Virus record (IMG/VR): IMGVR_UViG_3300050132_000138
Coordinates: 1-40,941 of that record
DNA from: a virus
Direction: 5' to 3' (one strand)
DNA length: 40,941 nt
Below, piece by piece: positions 32,210 through 40,481 of this stretch. The translations under genes were made by a program, and so were the position numbers. Numbering within the stretch: the first letter of the stretch is position 1; the number at the start of each line of letters is the position of its first letter. A model generated the notes under the pieces. The model worked only from the letters and a program-made list of their open reading frames with translations, made no database searches and was not told the DNA's origin.

Positions 32210-32491
32210 TTACGGCAAGGGCGGCGCCAGGATCCGCTCGACGATCTGATCGACCGACAGCCGCTCGAAAGCGCCAACCTCGACCGCGCGGTGCAGCCGC
32301 TCGAGCCAGATTTTCGGGATCAGTTTTACCGTGCGCACCGGTTCGCCGTCGGCGCCGACGATCTCTTTTTCCTCGAGCGCGCCGAGCTCGGAGCCATCCC
32401 TGACCAGCCTGCAGATCGCCTGCGCGAGGTCGTCAGCGCGTTTTCCGCTCTCGGCGAGGAATGGCAGCAGGTTTCGGCCGACCTCGCTCAT
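32210..32491 (-). CDS. Small early-region protein, unknown
   Basis: The product is 93 residues. The ATG at 32491 overlaps the stop of the DUF4326 gene, which fixes the start. It is helical and charged (LLPFLAESGKRADDLAQAIC, then KLIPKIWLERLHRAVEVGAF) and has a helix-like end (LSVDQIVERIL). No domain is recognised. About 72 bases without a gene separate it from the replication gene. Confidence 0.65.
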   Translation of the reverse strand: MSEVGRNLLPFLAESGKRADDLAQAICRLVRDGSELGALEEKEIVGADGEPVRTVKLIPKIWLERLHRAVEVGAFERLSVDQIVERILAPPLP

Positions 32492-32859
32492 AGCGCCTCG
32501 CAAGCGGGTTTGTGGGCATTGGCGATCTCGAGCAGCACGTCGCCATGACAGGCCGACGAGATCGAACACCAGCACGCCAGGTTTTTGCCCTTAATGGTTT
32601 TCCAGTGGCCGGCGGCATGTTCGACAAAAATACGCTGCGCCTCGAGAGGCGCGCGGTGCGAGGCCGCGAATTCGCCGTTCAGCAGATCCCGGAACAGCGC
32701 GATGCAATAGGGCCGCGTTCCGGCCTCGCCGACGACGAACGGATTTCCCCAAGGGCCCGGCCTTGCGATATTGACGGCAGCGAGGCCATTGAGTGCGATC
32801 GAGGCCGCCTGCAGGCTAAACCCCTTGGCGCGCGATAGTTGGATCCGGCGCGGCGTCAT
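32488..32859 (-). CDS. DUF4326-family protein
   Basis: The product is 123 residues. The start at 32859 is chosen for its ATGA overlap with the upstream membrane-protein gene. The motifs KGFSLQAASIALNG-like start, ARPGPWGNPFVVGEAG, YCIALFRDLLNGEF, then KGKNLACWC and ACHGDVLLEIAN match the DUF4326 family, common in phages and in operons of DNA metabolism. The conserved WGNPF and CWC/CHGDVL motifs suggest a small enzyme or nucleotide-linked role; the activity is not established. Confidence 0.85.
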   Translation of the reverse strand: MTPRRIQLSRAKGFSLQAASIALNGLAAVNIARPGPWGNPFVVGEAGTRPYCIALFRDLLNGEFAASHRAPLEAQRIFVEHAAGHWKTIKGKNLACWCSISSACHGDVLLEIANAHKPACEAL

Positions 32860-33056
32860 CGCGAGCCCCGCGCCAGCAGCAGCAATTGCAGGATCGCTCG
32901 CATGATCAGGGAGCAAAGAAACATCGCCAGCGAGACGGCGCCGAACAGCAGGGCGATCAGCGCCACACCGAACAGCGCAAACGCCGCCAGCGGGATCCGC
33001 GGCCACGCGATGCAGACCGAGGCGATCGCGATCGCCAGCATGAGAGGATCCATCAT
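32856..33056 (-). CDS. Small two-pass membrane protein, early region
   Basis: The product is 66 residues, nearly all hydrophobic, with two predicted membrane helices (about 4-20 and 24-62, the latter ALFGVALIALLFGAVSLAMF). The basic end (LLLLARGSR) would face the cytoplasm. It lies between two cytoplasmic early genes in a 4-base overlap chain. Early membrane proteins of this size are often exclusion factors, but nothing here proves it. Confidence 0.65.
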   Translation of the reverse strand: MMDPLMLAIAIASVCIAWPRIPLAAFALFGVALIALLFGAVSLAMFLCSLIMRAILQLLLLARGSR

Positions 33057-33292
33057 GCCGACACCTCGAGGTTTTCAGCCGTATCGCGCTCGAGCCTGGC
33101 GTCGCACAGCGGCGTCGCCTCACATTGGATCCGCTCGCAATCGCGCCAAAACTCTTTCCAGTATTTCGGCCGGCCACCCTCGAATTCCTTGCGCGAGGCC
33201 ATGACCATTTCGCAGCGGACGCATTCCCGCTCAGATTTATGCGGCGATATATCGATCTTTTTTGCCCAACTATGGCGCGTCGATTTCGTCAT
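33053..33292 (-). CDS. Small cysteine-containing (zinc-ribbon-like) protein
   Basis: The product is 79 residues. The start at 33292 (MTKSTRHSWAKKIDISPHKS) overlaps the stop of the HD-domain gene. Four Cys are seen: CVRC (near 24-27) and C-x(5)-C in DCERIQCEATPLCDA, compatible with a zinc finger. The rest is charged (KYWKEFWRDCER). It could bind DNA or RNA. No family is recognised. Confidence 0.65.
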   Translation of the reverse strand: MTKSTRHSWAKKIDISPHKSERECVRCEMVMASRKEFEGGRPKYWKEFWRDCERIQCEATPLCDARLERDTAENLEVSA

Positions 33293-33825
33293 CGGTGCCA
33301 CACGCCGGCGAGCCGGTCATAGGCGGCCAGAAATTCCGCGCGGGCCTGTTCGGGAGTCCAGAATTGCAGCTTGACGCCGAGCGGGCTGAAATCGCCGGAC
33401 CACTGATGCGGCGACGGCGCCATGTTCTGCTCGCGCTCATCCAACAGGATCGAGCGATCGAGATGCTTGATGCTTTCGGGGCAGCCAAGATGCAGGTTAA
33501 AGCGCACGGCGATCGCGCGCGTCACCTTGGCCTCGGTATCCTGATAGCCGCCGAGGAAACGCTTGATCGGCCTGGGCACGTCGACCAGATAGGCCTCACT
33601 GGCATCGTGCAGCAGCGCCCAGAGCTTATCCTGCGGTCGCGCCGCCCGCGACAGCAGCACCGAATGCTCGGCGACGCTGTAGAAGCGCAGGCAATGGCCG
33701 CCGAACCGGCACAGCAGCGATAGCGCATGCGCGATATCGTCGATAAACACCTCGTCGGGCCGAGGATCCATCGGCCAGAACTGCCGCCCCATCGCGGTCT
33801 GCATCCAATCGCCTCGCCCGATCAT
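33289..33825 (-). CDS. HD-domain phosphohydrolase (YfbR-like 5'-nucleotidase)
   Basis: The product is 178 residues. The start at 33825 (MIGRGDWMQTAMGRQFWPMD) has a weak AAAGG upstream. The HD motif is visible: CLRFYSVAEHSVLLSR (first His), LLHDASEAYLVDVPRPIK (His-Asp) and a later Asp/Glu-rich helix (AEFLAAYDRLA). This is the pattern of YfbR-type deoxynucleotide 5'-nucleotidases and related HD enzymes in phages, which salvage or degrade host nucleotides. The substrate is not determined. Confidence 0.8.
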   Translation of the reverse strand: MIGRGDWMQTAMGRQFWPMDPRPDEVFIDDIAHALSLLCRFGGHCLRFYSVAEHSVLLSRAARPQDKLWALLHDASEAYLVDVPRPIKRFLGGYQDTEAKVTRAIAVRFNLHLGCPESIKHLDRSILLDEREQNMAPSPHQWSGDFSPLGVKLQFWTPEQARAEFLAAYDRLAGVWHR

Positions 33826-33860
33826 GGTGCCAGCCTTTGCTTGATCAGCATTTCGTTTTC

Positions 33861-34021
33861 CTACAGCCAGACCAGCGTGGCGCGAACGGCACGCATCAGG
33901 TCCAGCTGGTAGTTGGCGTGGGATTCCCGCAGTTTGCGCGTCGCCACCAGGCGCGCGTAAACGTCTTTTCGAGCCGCCAGCTCGCGGTCGACCTCGGCGA
34001 TCTGCGCCTGCAGCGAAAATT

Positions 34022-34025
<4 letters not shown>
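33861..34025 (-). CDS. Small helical protein upstream of the methyltransferase stop
   Basis: The product is 54 residues (MKFSLQAQIAEVDRELAARK and on), almost entirely helical with charged heptads (YARLVATRKLRESHANYQL). It starts in an ATGA overlap with the methyltransferase stop (34022-34025), which supports it. No family is recognised. A short coiled-coil adaptor is likely. The gap to the HD-domain gene is about 35 bases. Confidence 0.6.
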
Positions 34026-35787
<1,762 letters not shown>

Positions 35788-35791
<4 letters not shown>

Positions 35792-36216
35792 TCCAGCGAC
35801 CTCCCGGAACGGCGCGTTAATTCCATCAACCTGTTGAACTCCTCCTCGGTCAGATCCCCGTTAAGAGCGCCGGTGGTTCGCCCCCTCGCCCGCATCGCGG
35901 CCGGCGCGATCGAGCGATCATCGGTCGGGATGTATAAGTGGGCCATCGCGTGGTGGTTGGGGCAGAGCCAGACGAGTTCCTGGTCCGGGTAGACGAAACC
36001 CCGGTCATATTGCGCGGTCAGCGGAACCACATGATGAGCATGGGCGATGCTTTTGAATTTGCCGCAGACCCAACAAGGCTGCCGAGCACCGGGAGCAAAA
36101 ATGCGCCGCGAGGCCATAATCCAGGCATCGCGGTCGATGGCCGGTCCCAACCGCCTCCGCTCGACCAGCAGCTGCTGCTCGAAAATGCGCTGCAATTCGT
36201 CGTCGTTTTCGCTCAA
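35788..36216 (-). CDS. HNH endonuclease
   Basis: The product is 142 residues. The core is complete: ARQPCWVCGKFKSIAHAHHV with a CxxC pair and the HH start of the motif, PLTAQYDRGFVYPDQELVWL, then CPNHHAMAHL with the distal Cys and His pair. The C-terminus is charged and helical (LTEEEFNRLMELTRRSGR). Free HNH nucleases in the early region can be homing or recombination enzymes. It overlaps the methyltransferase start by four bases. Confidence 0.85.
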
Positions 36217-36698
36217 AACGGCACCTCCTGCGGTTGGGAAAAGCCGTGCTCGGCCATCAGCTGCAGCACGATCGCCTCGAGCGAGGGAATGCTCGCGCGC
36301 GGGTGCCGGTTGAGGGTGTTTTGCGCCTTGGAAACCCAGGCGAGATTGGTTTTGCGGTTGTCCAGCGTCTGGCCGTTGTCGTGGTCGACCGGGTGCGCCG
36401 CCATGAAATCTTCCGGGCGCGGATCACGCCGGATCATGATCTCGCGGTGCATACGCAACGTGGCGCGATCGCGACCGACATTGCGCTTGGCGTAGAGCTG
36501 CCACGGTGTGCGGCCGCCCCAGCTCACATTCCAGGTATTTTGCGACAGCCAGGGAAAATCCTCGGCGTCGACCAGGCACCAGATATTATCCCGCGCCGAA
36601 AGCGTGATGCGGCGCCAGGGCGTAGCCGACAGATCGATGAAATCGCTCGGCGCCGAGGCGGTGATGAGCTGGGACTGGCTGATCTCGGCCCGCATCAT
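36213..36698 (-). CDS. HNH/AP2-like DNA-binding endonuclease
   Basis: The product is 161 residues. The N-terminal half is beta-rich (ITLSARDNIWCLVDAEDFPW, NTWNVSWGGRTPWQLYAKRN), as in AP2/ERF-type domains of homing nucleases. The C-terminal half has the HNH_3 signature: LRMHREIMIRR, AHPVDHDNGQTLDNRKTNLA and VSKAQNTLNRHP. This resembles HNH proteins that recognise a target and cut one strand. It starts in a 4-base overlap with the gene upstream. Confidence 0.82.
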   Translation of the reverse strand: MMRAEISQSQLITASAPSDFIDLSATPWRRITLSARDNIWCLVDAEDFPWLSQNTWNVSWGGRTPWQLYAKRNVGRDRATLRMHREIMIRRDPRPEDFMAAHPVDHDNGQTLDNRKTNLAWVSKAQNTLNRHPRASIPSLEAIVLQLMAEHGFSQPQEVPF

Positions 36699-36979
36699 GC
36701 GCCGAAATCCTCAATCACCATGCAATCGGCGCGGTAGGGGCGCGTCTGCTGATAGGCCAGCACGTCGACACGATTGACGCGCAAAAACGGTTCGCCCTCG
36801 AACATGACGCAGGCCGGCGCATGGTCGTCGGTCACCATGGTGACGAAGGCGATGCGCACCCCGTCGAGCCCGATCAGCTCGGCGGCGCGGGCGCGGATGA
36901 CGGGAGCGAGGCGAGCGTGGCGACCGCCGTCACCCCGGAGGGCGCCGGGTGAGCGACGATCGCCACGCTCGCCGCTCAT
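36695..36979 (-). CDS. Early-region protein of unknown function
   Basis: The product is 94 residues, with the start at 36979 in an ATGA overlap with the membrane-protein gene. The first 24 residues (GERGDRRSPGALRGDGGRHA) are low complexity and coincide with a 14-bp inverted repeat in the DNA; the rest (ELIGLDGVRIAFVTMVTDDH, EGEPFLRVNRVDVL) is protein-like and beta-rich. A start further downstream is possible. No family is recognised. Confidence 0.6.
   Translation of the reverse strand: MSGERGDRRSPGALRGDGGRHARLAPVIRARAAELIGLDGVRIAFVTMVTDDHAPACVMFEGEPFLRVNRVDVLAYQQTRPYRADCMVIEDFGA
36910..36973. repeat. Nested inverted repeat at the start of the 94-residue gene
   Basis: A perfect 14-bp inverted repeat, GGCGAGCGTGGCGA (36910-36923) with TCGCCACGCTCGCC (36960-36973), encloses 36 bases that include an inner TCACCC/GGGTGA pair (930-935, 947-952 in 36xxx). 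It covers codons 3-24 of the gene. It might be a hairpin that controls translation, or an inserted REP-like palindrome. Confidence 0.6.
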
Positions 36980-37161
36980 GACCGAGGCCTTTCGGAGGGA
37001 ACCCTGGGAAGGTCGCCAAACGGCTCGGCATGAGGGTCGATGCGGATCCTGGGCGCGAACGGCCAGAGGATCACGGTTGCGAGCGCGCAGAACAGCAGCA
37101 GGATGCCGACCACACCGAGGTAGAACCAGGTTTCGACTTCACAGAAGGCCGATCGCAGCAT
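36976..37161 (-). CDS. Small single-pass membrane protein, early region
   Basis: The product is 61 residues from the ATG at 37161 (MLRSAFCEVETWFYLGVVGI), which has a good GAGGGGGAA ribosome-binding site; a longer open frame to 37272 has none. One hydrophobic helix spans about 13-34 (YLGVVGILLLFCALATVILW) and is followed by a Pro/Arg-rich cytoplasmic tail (PHAEPFGDLPRVPSERPRS). It is early, after the Cro-like gene. The role is unknown. Confidence 0.65.
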   Translation of the reverse strand: MLRSAFCEVETWFYLGVVGILLLFCALATVILWPFAPRIRIDPHAEPFGDLPRVPSERPRS

Positions 37162-37230
37162 CGTTTCCCCCTCTTGAGCGCCCGATGCGCCGCACCCCGT
37201 AAAACAAAGCGGAATTCGAGTTTTCAACAG

Positions 37231-37298
37231 CCGTCCACAGGCCGCGTGCAGAACTCGGCGAAGGTTGTCCACAGGGGCGCGAACCGCGCTTATCCACA
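37231..37298 (+). other. Cluster of three DnaA-box-like 9-mers in an intergenic gap
   Basis: Three same-direction 9-mers lie at 37231-37239 (CCGTCCACA), 37265-37273 (TTGTCCACA) and 37290-37298 (TTATCCACA, the perfect consensus). The gap 37162-37368 holds no convincing gene. Nearby AT-rich segments are short. DnaA-dependent origins exist in some phages, so this is a rival to the iteron-like repeats at 31.6 kb. It is not shown that the phage uses it. Confidence 0.5.
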
Positions 37299-37368
37299 GG
37301 CCGAAAATAGGAGCGCGGCAGGCAAAACGGACGGTTGATCAAGAGCCCCTTGAGGCCGCTGATACGGC

Positions 37369-37560
37369 TCATGGAACCGCCCCGTTGCTTTCGATGTCAG
37401 AGATCTCGCGCTCAATCGCCTTGCGCGCCGACCCGCGGCTGGGCGGCCCCTTGGTCTCCCAACGGTGGATGGTGGTCTGATCGACCCCAAACCTTGCCCC
37501 GAAAGCGGTCTGACTCTCGCCGACCCGATCCCGCGTTCTGCGAATCATAGATGCATCCAT
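37369..37560 (-). CDS. Cro-like helix-turn-helix repressor
   Basis: The product is 63 residues. The HTH core is VGESQTAFGARFGVDQTTIH with RWETKGPP (the recognition helix region) near 14-40. It is the first gene of the leftward early operon and divergent from the S24 repressor, the classic cro position. The promoter at 37567-37594 places the transcript start about at its ATG, so the mRNA may be leaderless, or use the second ATG at 37548. It would repress the repressor promoter in the lytic cycle. Confidence 0.82.
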   Translation of the reverse strand: MDASMIRRTRDRVGESQTAFGARFGVDQTTIHRWETKGPPSRGSARKAIEREISDIESNGAVP

Positions 37561-37566
37561 GGCCGA

Positions 37567-37594
37567 AGTATGCGCAACGCTTAGTATCGGTCAA
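37567..37594 (-). promoter_or_regulatory. Leftward early promoter
   Basis: On the minus strand TTGACC (complement of 37589-37594) and CATACT (complement of 37567-37572) form a sigma-70-type -35/-10 pair with a 16-base spacer. The start point would fall near 37560, the Cro-like ATG. A TATGCG motif (37569-37574) overlaps the -10, so a repressor bound there would block the promoter. Confidence 0.7.
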
Positions 37595-37628
37595 TTCCTA
37601 ACGCATACCATCCCTATGCATTATGCAT
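37568..37628. promoter_or_regulatory. Immunity operator region with shared TATGCG/CGCATA motifs
   Basis: GTATGCG at 37568-37574 and its inverse CGCATAC at 37602-37608 form a wide dyad around the leftward promoter. A perfect palindrome ATGCATTATGCAT (37616-37628) overlaps the first ATG of the repressor frame. The same TATGCG/CGCATA motif returns at 38844-38881 upstream of the rightward operon. These are likely repressor or Cro sites; binding is inference. Confidence 0.55.
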
Positions 37629-37630
37629 TG

Positions 37631-38245
37631 ATGAACGAACCATTTGAACGATTGCAAAAGGCCCGCAAAGAAGCCGGCTACCAGGAGGCGGCCGATGCGG
37701 CGAGGGCGCTAAATATCCCCGAACCGACCTATTTTGGGCACGAAAATGGGCATCGCGGACTTTCCCGTTCGGGGCGCCGCTATGCTGAATTCTTTCGAGT
37801 TTCGTTCGACTGGCTCATGACAGGCAAAGGCCAACCCCGCCCCTCGCGGGCCAGGGCAGCGGAACTGCGGCTGGTTCCGCTTGTGGGATACGTTTCGGCG
37901 GGTGCGGCGACACACTTTTTTCCACAGGATTCCGGCCATCTGGATGAAGTCGCCGCGCCAAGCGATGCATCCGACGCGACGGTCGCCGTCGAGATCCGGG
38001 GCGAAAGCCTGGGGACATTTTTCGATCGATGGCTGGTTTACTACGACGATGTCCGCCGCCCAGTAACCAATGACCTTATTAACAAGCTGTGCGTCGTCGG
38101 CTTGGAAGACGGTCGGATTCTGATCAAAAAAATACAGAAAAGCAAAATGCGCGGCTATTTCCACCTGCTATCGCAGACGGAAGACCCCATCACCGACGCC
38201 CGGATCGAGTGGGCAGCCAAGGTCAAACAAATGGTGCCCAGATGA
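37631..38245 (+). CDS. S24-family phage repressor (CI/LexA-like)
   Basis: The product is 204 residues from the ATG at 37631; an ATG at 37616 would add five. An N-terminal HTH region (about 1-60, FERLQKARKEAGYQEAADAA, YFGHENGHRGLSRSG) precedes an S24 peptidase domain: a candidate Ala-Gly cleavage site in LVGYVSAGAATHF, catalytic Ser126 in IRGESLG and Lys166 in GRILIKKIQKS. The intact Ser-Lys pair suggests self-cleavage after host SOS. It is divergent from the Cro-like gene and overlaps the secreted-protein gene downstream. No clear ribosome-binding site is seen, so a leaderless mRNA is possible. Confidence 0.88.
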   Translation: MNEPFERLQKARKEAGYQEAADAARALNIPEPTYFGHENGHRGLSRSGRRYAEFFRVSFDWLMTGKGQPRPSRARAAELRLVPLVGYVSAGAATHFFPQDSGHLDEVAAPSDASDATVAVEIRGESLGTFFDRWLVYYDDVRRPVTNDLINKLCVVGLEDGRILIKKIQKSKMRGYFHLLSQTEDPITDARIEWAAKVKQMVPR

Positions 38246-38838
38246 AACGCATCACCTTCGTCGTTTCGGCCGTTCTGCTGGCCGGGCAATCACTTGCAGC
38301 GGATGAACCGGCGAGCAGGATAGACGCCATCACGAAGTCAGCGCGGGATATGCTGCCTGGCCTCCCGTCGATTACGATGCCATCAATGCCGGATATTTCG
38401 ATGCCGGATCTTTCCGGCGTCGGATCCTCGCTTATCGGCGAATTCAACCTTTTTACCCAACAGGTTGCGGATGCAATGCCGCTGCTCGAGGAAATGGGCT
38501 ACGAAGTCACAACCTTCCGCGTGCAGTGGGGTTTACCTCCGAAAGCCAAGCTTCGATTGCGATCGAAAGACACTACGGAACCAGCAAAAATAGACGCTAT
38601 CGCGGCGCGCGCGACAGGGGGCGCCCTGGTAACGGCACTTGTTTCAAGCGCCGCTACAGCCAAGAAAATCCAGCGGACCATGAAGATGGGGACGGCAATA
38701 CTGGATGTCGATTTTGCGCTGCCGCCCAAAGTTCGCATGTCATTCCTAAGCGCCAAAGCGACCAAGGAAATCGAAAACGGCGGCCGCGCCCCGGAAGATC
38801 TCGACCTGGCGTGCGGCCAGGCGCTAAACGCCAATTAG
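38242..38838 (+). CDS. Secreted protein co-transcribed with the repressor, possible lysogenic-conversion gene
   Basis: The product is 198 residues. An N-terminal signal peptide (MKRITFVVSAVLLAGQSLAA) is followed by a Pro/Met/Ser-rich stretch with DIS.PDLSG-like repeats (PSMPDISMPDLSGVGSS) and a helical/beta body (QVADAMPLLEEMGYEVTTFR, TRTMKMGTAILDVDF-like). The ATG overlaps the repressor stop (ATGA), so it is probably expressed in the lysogen. Genes in this place often change the host surface or exclude other phages. No family is recognised. Confidence 0.72.
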   Translation: MKRITFVVSAVLLAGQSLAADEPASRIDAITKSARDMLPGLPSITMPSMPDISMPDLSGVGSSLIGEFNLFTQQVADAMPLLEEMGYEVTTFRVQWGLPPKAKLRLRSKDTTEPAKIDAIAARATGGALVTALVSSAATAKKIQRTMKMGTAILDVDFALPPKVRMSFLSAKATKEIENGGRAPEDLDLACGQALNAN

Positions 38839-38909
38839 GTCAGTATGCGTTTCGCATTGACCTGACTACGAGATTCGCATAGTCGTGTTTCCCGTGAAAC
38901 AAACGGGAA
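38837..38909 (+). promoter_or_regulatory. Regulatory region with three dyads and a candidate promoter for the rightward operon
   Basis: Three inverted repeats follow one another: AGGTCA...TGACCT (38837-38863) with inner ATGCG/CGCAT, GACTA...TAGTC (38864-38884), and TTCCCGT/ACGGGAA (38889-38909). TTGACC (38857-38862) and CATAGT (38878-38883) resemble the leftward promoter, though the spacer is only 15. TATGCG (38844) and CGCATA (38876) match the immunity motifs. The first dyad could also act as a weak terminator after the secreted-protein gene. Confidence 0.5.
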
Positions 38910-38918
38910 TCACCCACC

Positions 38919-39203
38919 ATGCGCCGTTCCACCTGCAATCGCCTGCCCGGCATCAGCCGCCCGCTCGCCGCCGTTCCCCAGATACCGCCTTACATCAAAT
39001 CCGCCCTGGTAAAGCCGCGCGCCGGCCTCGAGGGCCACGCCGCGACCGCCCAGCTCGCCGAGGACATGCGCCAGGCCAGTAGCCGCGAGGGCGGCATTTC
39101 CCGCGACGATCTCGAGCTGCTCGGCTGGACGCCGGCCCAGCTCGACGCGCTCGGTGCCAAGGCCCGCCAGCGCGCCCAGGCCCTCGCCGGCATGACGGTG
39201 TGA
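38919..39203 (+). CDS. Small protein, first gene of the rightward operon
   Basis: The product is 94 residues. It begins MRRSTCNRLPGISRPLAAVP, then a helical region (ALVKPRAGLEGHAATAQLAE) and a C-terminal motif ISRDDLELLGWTPAQLDALG that resembles a small helix-loop-helix contact module. No domain is named. It starts 10 bases after the last dyad and its stop overlaps the next start (GTGA). Confidence 0.6.
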   Translation: MRRSTCNRLPGISRPLAAVPQIPPYIKSALVKPRAGLEGHAATAQLAEDMRQASSREGGISRDDLELLGWTPAQLDALGAKARQRAQALAGMTV

Positions 39204-39616
39204 TCATGCTGAAATGGCTAAAAAAGCTATTTTCGCGAGCGCCTTGGCCGGAAGGCGAGCCGCTAACGAGCGGCGGCGTGCGCTTTGGCACTCGCCTCGT
39301 CGACGGGAGCATCCAATTCGCTTCGGGTTTCCAGGGTATCCACTTCACGCCCCTGCCGGTTTGCAGCCTGTGCCAGCAGCAGTTTGACGACGCCGAACTT
39401 AAGAAGGGCGCCGTTCTGGATCGCCTGAAAGCAGGCTATCGGCCAGTGCACGTAACGTCAGAGCAAACCGCAAAGCTTGAGCGTGGGTCAATCCGATCTG
39501 AACCGCACTTCGAACTATGGTCGTTCCATCCGCGCGATGCGCGACGACTAGACGAAGCGCGATCCCCATCTCCATCACCGTCACAGCGTCAAAATCCAGG
39601 AGAGGATCAATCGTGA
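39200..39616 (+). CDS. Small protein with CxxC motif, GTG start
   Basis: The product is 138 residues, starting with GTG at 39200 in a GTGA overlap. Residues 1-80 are protein-like: a basic helix (MLKWLKKLFSRAP), beta strands (GVRFGTRLVDGSIQFASGFQ) and CSLCQQQFDD. The last 60 residues turn Ser/Pro/Arg-rich and use fewer G/C third bases than the first part. The opposite strand has a good gene there (39399-39653). Both end junctions (GTGA) support translation through the whole frame. Confidence 0.6.
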   Translation: MIMLKWLKKLFSRAPWPEGEPLTSGGVRFGTRLVDGSIQFASGFQGIHFTPLPVCSLCQQQFDDAELKKGAVLDRLKAGYRPVHVTSEQTAKLERGSIRSEPHFELWSFHPRDARRLDEARSPSPSPSQRQNPGEDQS

Positions 39617-39653
39617 CCTCGCCATTGCCGTCCTTGTCCCAATCTTCCATCGC
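39399..39653 (-). CDS. Antisense small protein overlapping the operon
   Basis: The product is 84 residues from the ATG at 39653 with a strong GGGAGG ribosome-binding site. The start has DKDGNGEVTIDPLL, then VMEMGIALRLVVAHRADG and IGLTHAQALRFALTLRALAD, a pattern of strands and an amphipathic helix that looks like a real small phage protein. It overlaps the 3' half of a coupled plus-strand gene. One of the two may be non-functional, or both are used. Confidence 0.5.
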   Translation of the reverse strand, partial: AMEDWDKDGNGEVTIDPLLDFDAVTVMEMGIALRLVVAHRADGTTIVRSAVQIGLTHAQALRFALTLRALADSLLSGDPERRPS

Positions 39654-39897
39654 CCGCCCTCCCGTTTCCGAAAGCGAGCGTAGCTGCGCGCGGGAACCTG
39701 CACAAATCTCGCCTGGCGCGCTCGACCGCGCCTGCGCCGAGATTTTCCGCAATTGGCGCCGCTTCAAGCCCGAATCCGAGGCCCGAGCGGAGGCCGACGC
39801 CTTCCGGCGCCGCTGCGAAGCCATGGCCGCGCTCAATCACCTAACCGAGGCAGAGCTCGACGCCACGCTCGAGATCGTCGCCGAGGAGATACAATGA
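39613..39897 (+). CDS. Small helical protein, GTG start
   Basis: The product is 94 residues. The GTG at 39613 lies in a GTGA overlap and is preceded by GGAGAGG. The N-terminus is Ser/Pro-rich; the rest is a charged helix pair (ACAEIFRNWRRFKPESEARA, NHLTEAELDATLEIVAEEIQ). A longer frame from 39517 lacks a ribosome-binding site. No family is recognised. Confidence 0.6.
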   Translation: MTSPLPSLSQSSIARPPVSESERSCAREPAQISPGALDRACAEIFRNWRRFKPESEARAEADAFRRRCEAMAALNHLTEAELDATLEIVAEEIQ

Positions 39898-40082
39898 GGC
39901 CGCTTTGCGAATATGAGCGGTTTTACCTGAAACTGCTGCGGCTGGCGCCATTTGTCCGGCGCCCGGGCGGCTGGCGTTTTGGCGCCCGCCGGATCTCCGA
40001 CGAGGTGGTCGAACGGTTGATCGCCGCCGGCCTTGCGCGGTCCGATGGCAGCTTTGTGCGGCCGATCGAGGTGACGCCGTAA
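39894..40082 (+). CDS. Small winged-helix-like protein
   Basis: The product is 62 residues, starting in an ATGA overlap (39894-39897). The sequence MRPLCEYERFYLKLLRLAPF, WRFGARRISDEVVERLIAAG and RSDGSFVRPIEVTP has the pattern of a small winged helix: helices followed by a beta wing. It could be a DNA-binding accessory. About 96 bases without a gene follow. Confidence 0.6.
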   Translation: MRPLCEYERFYLKLLRLAPFVRRPGGWRFGARRISDEVVERLIAAGLARSDGSFVRPIEVTP

Positions 40083-40178
40083 GCAACGAATTTTCCGTGC
40101 GTAGGTGCCGGACCGCACCATTCAAACCAGGTTCCAACCGTGCGCCTCGGCGGATCCCAGGGGCAGGAGCGACTAAAA

Positions 40179-40471
40179 ATGGCTAACCACCCGAACCGAG
40201 CGAAACAGGAAGAACGCGCCGTGCTGGTCACGACATCGCATCGCGGCGTGTTTTTCGGTTACGCGACCGAGACCGACGGCGCCACGATCGCGCTACGCGC
40301 CGCGCGTAACTGCATCTACTGGCCCTCGGAAAATAAGGGATTCATGGGCCTGGCGAACATGGGGCCGCTGAAAGGCGCGCGCGTCGGCCCGGCGGCCGAC
40401 ATCGAGCTGCGCGATATCACCTCCGTCGCCCTGGTCACCGATGCCGCCGTGGCCGCGTGGGAATCCGCGCC

Positions 40472-40481
<10 letters not shown>
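40179..40481 (+). CDS. DUF6948-like protein upstream of the Gly-X repeat gene
   Basis: The product is 100 residues from the ATG at 40179, which has a GGAG site; an earlier start at 40140 has none. The core (ERAVLVTTSHRGVFFGYATE, LRAARNCIYWPSENKGFMGL, ELRDITSVALVTDAAVAAWE) is a small beta-rich module that I recall as the DUF6948 family of phage proteins. The activity is unknown. Its stop overlaps the start of the Gly-X repeat gene by ten bases, so the two are translated together. Confidence 0.68.

Noticed and set aside
37139-37372. Minus-strand frame of 77 codons starting in the stop of the Cro-like gene
   Set aside because: It has an ATGA overlap, but its composition is Arg/Ser/Pro-rich without domain character, and it covers the DnaA-box-like cluster. 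The membrane-protein gene downstream has its own strong ribosome-binding site.
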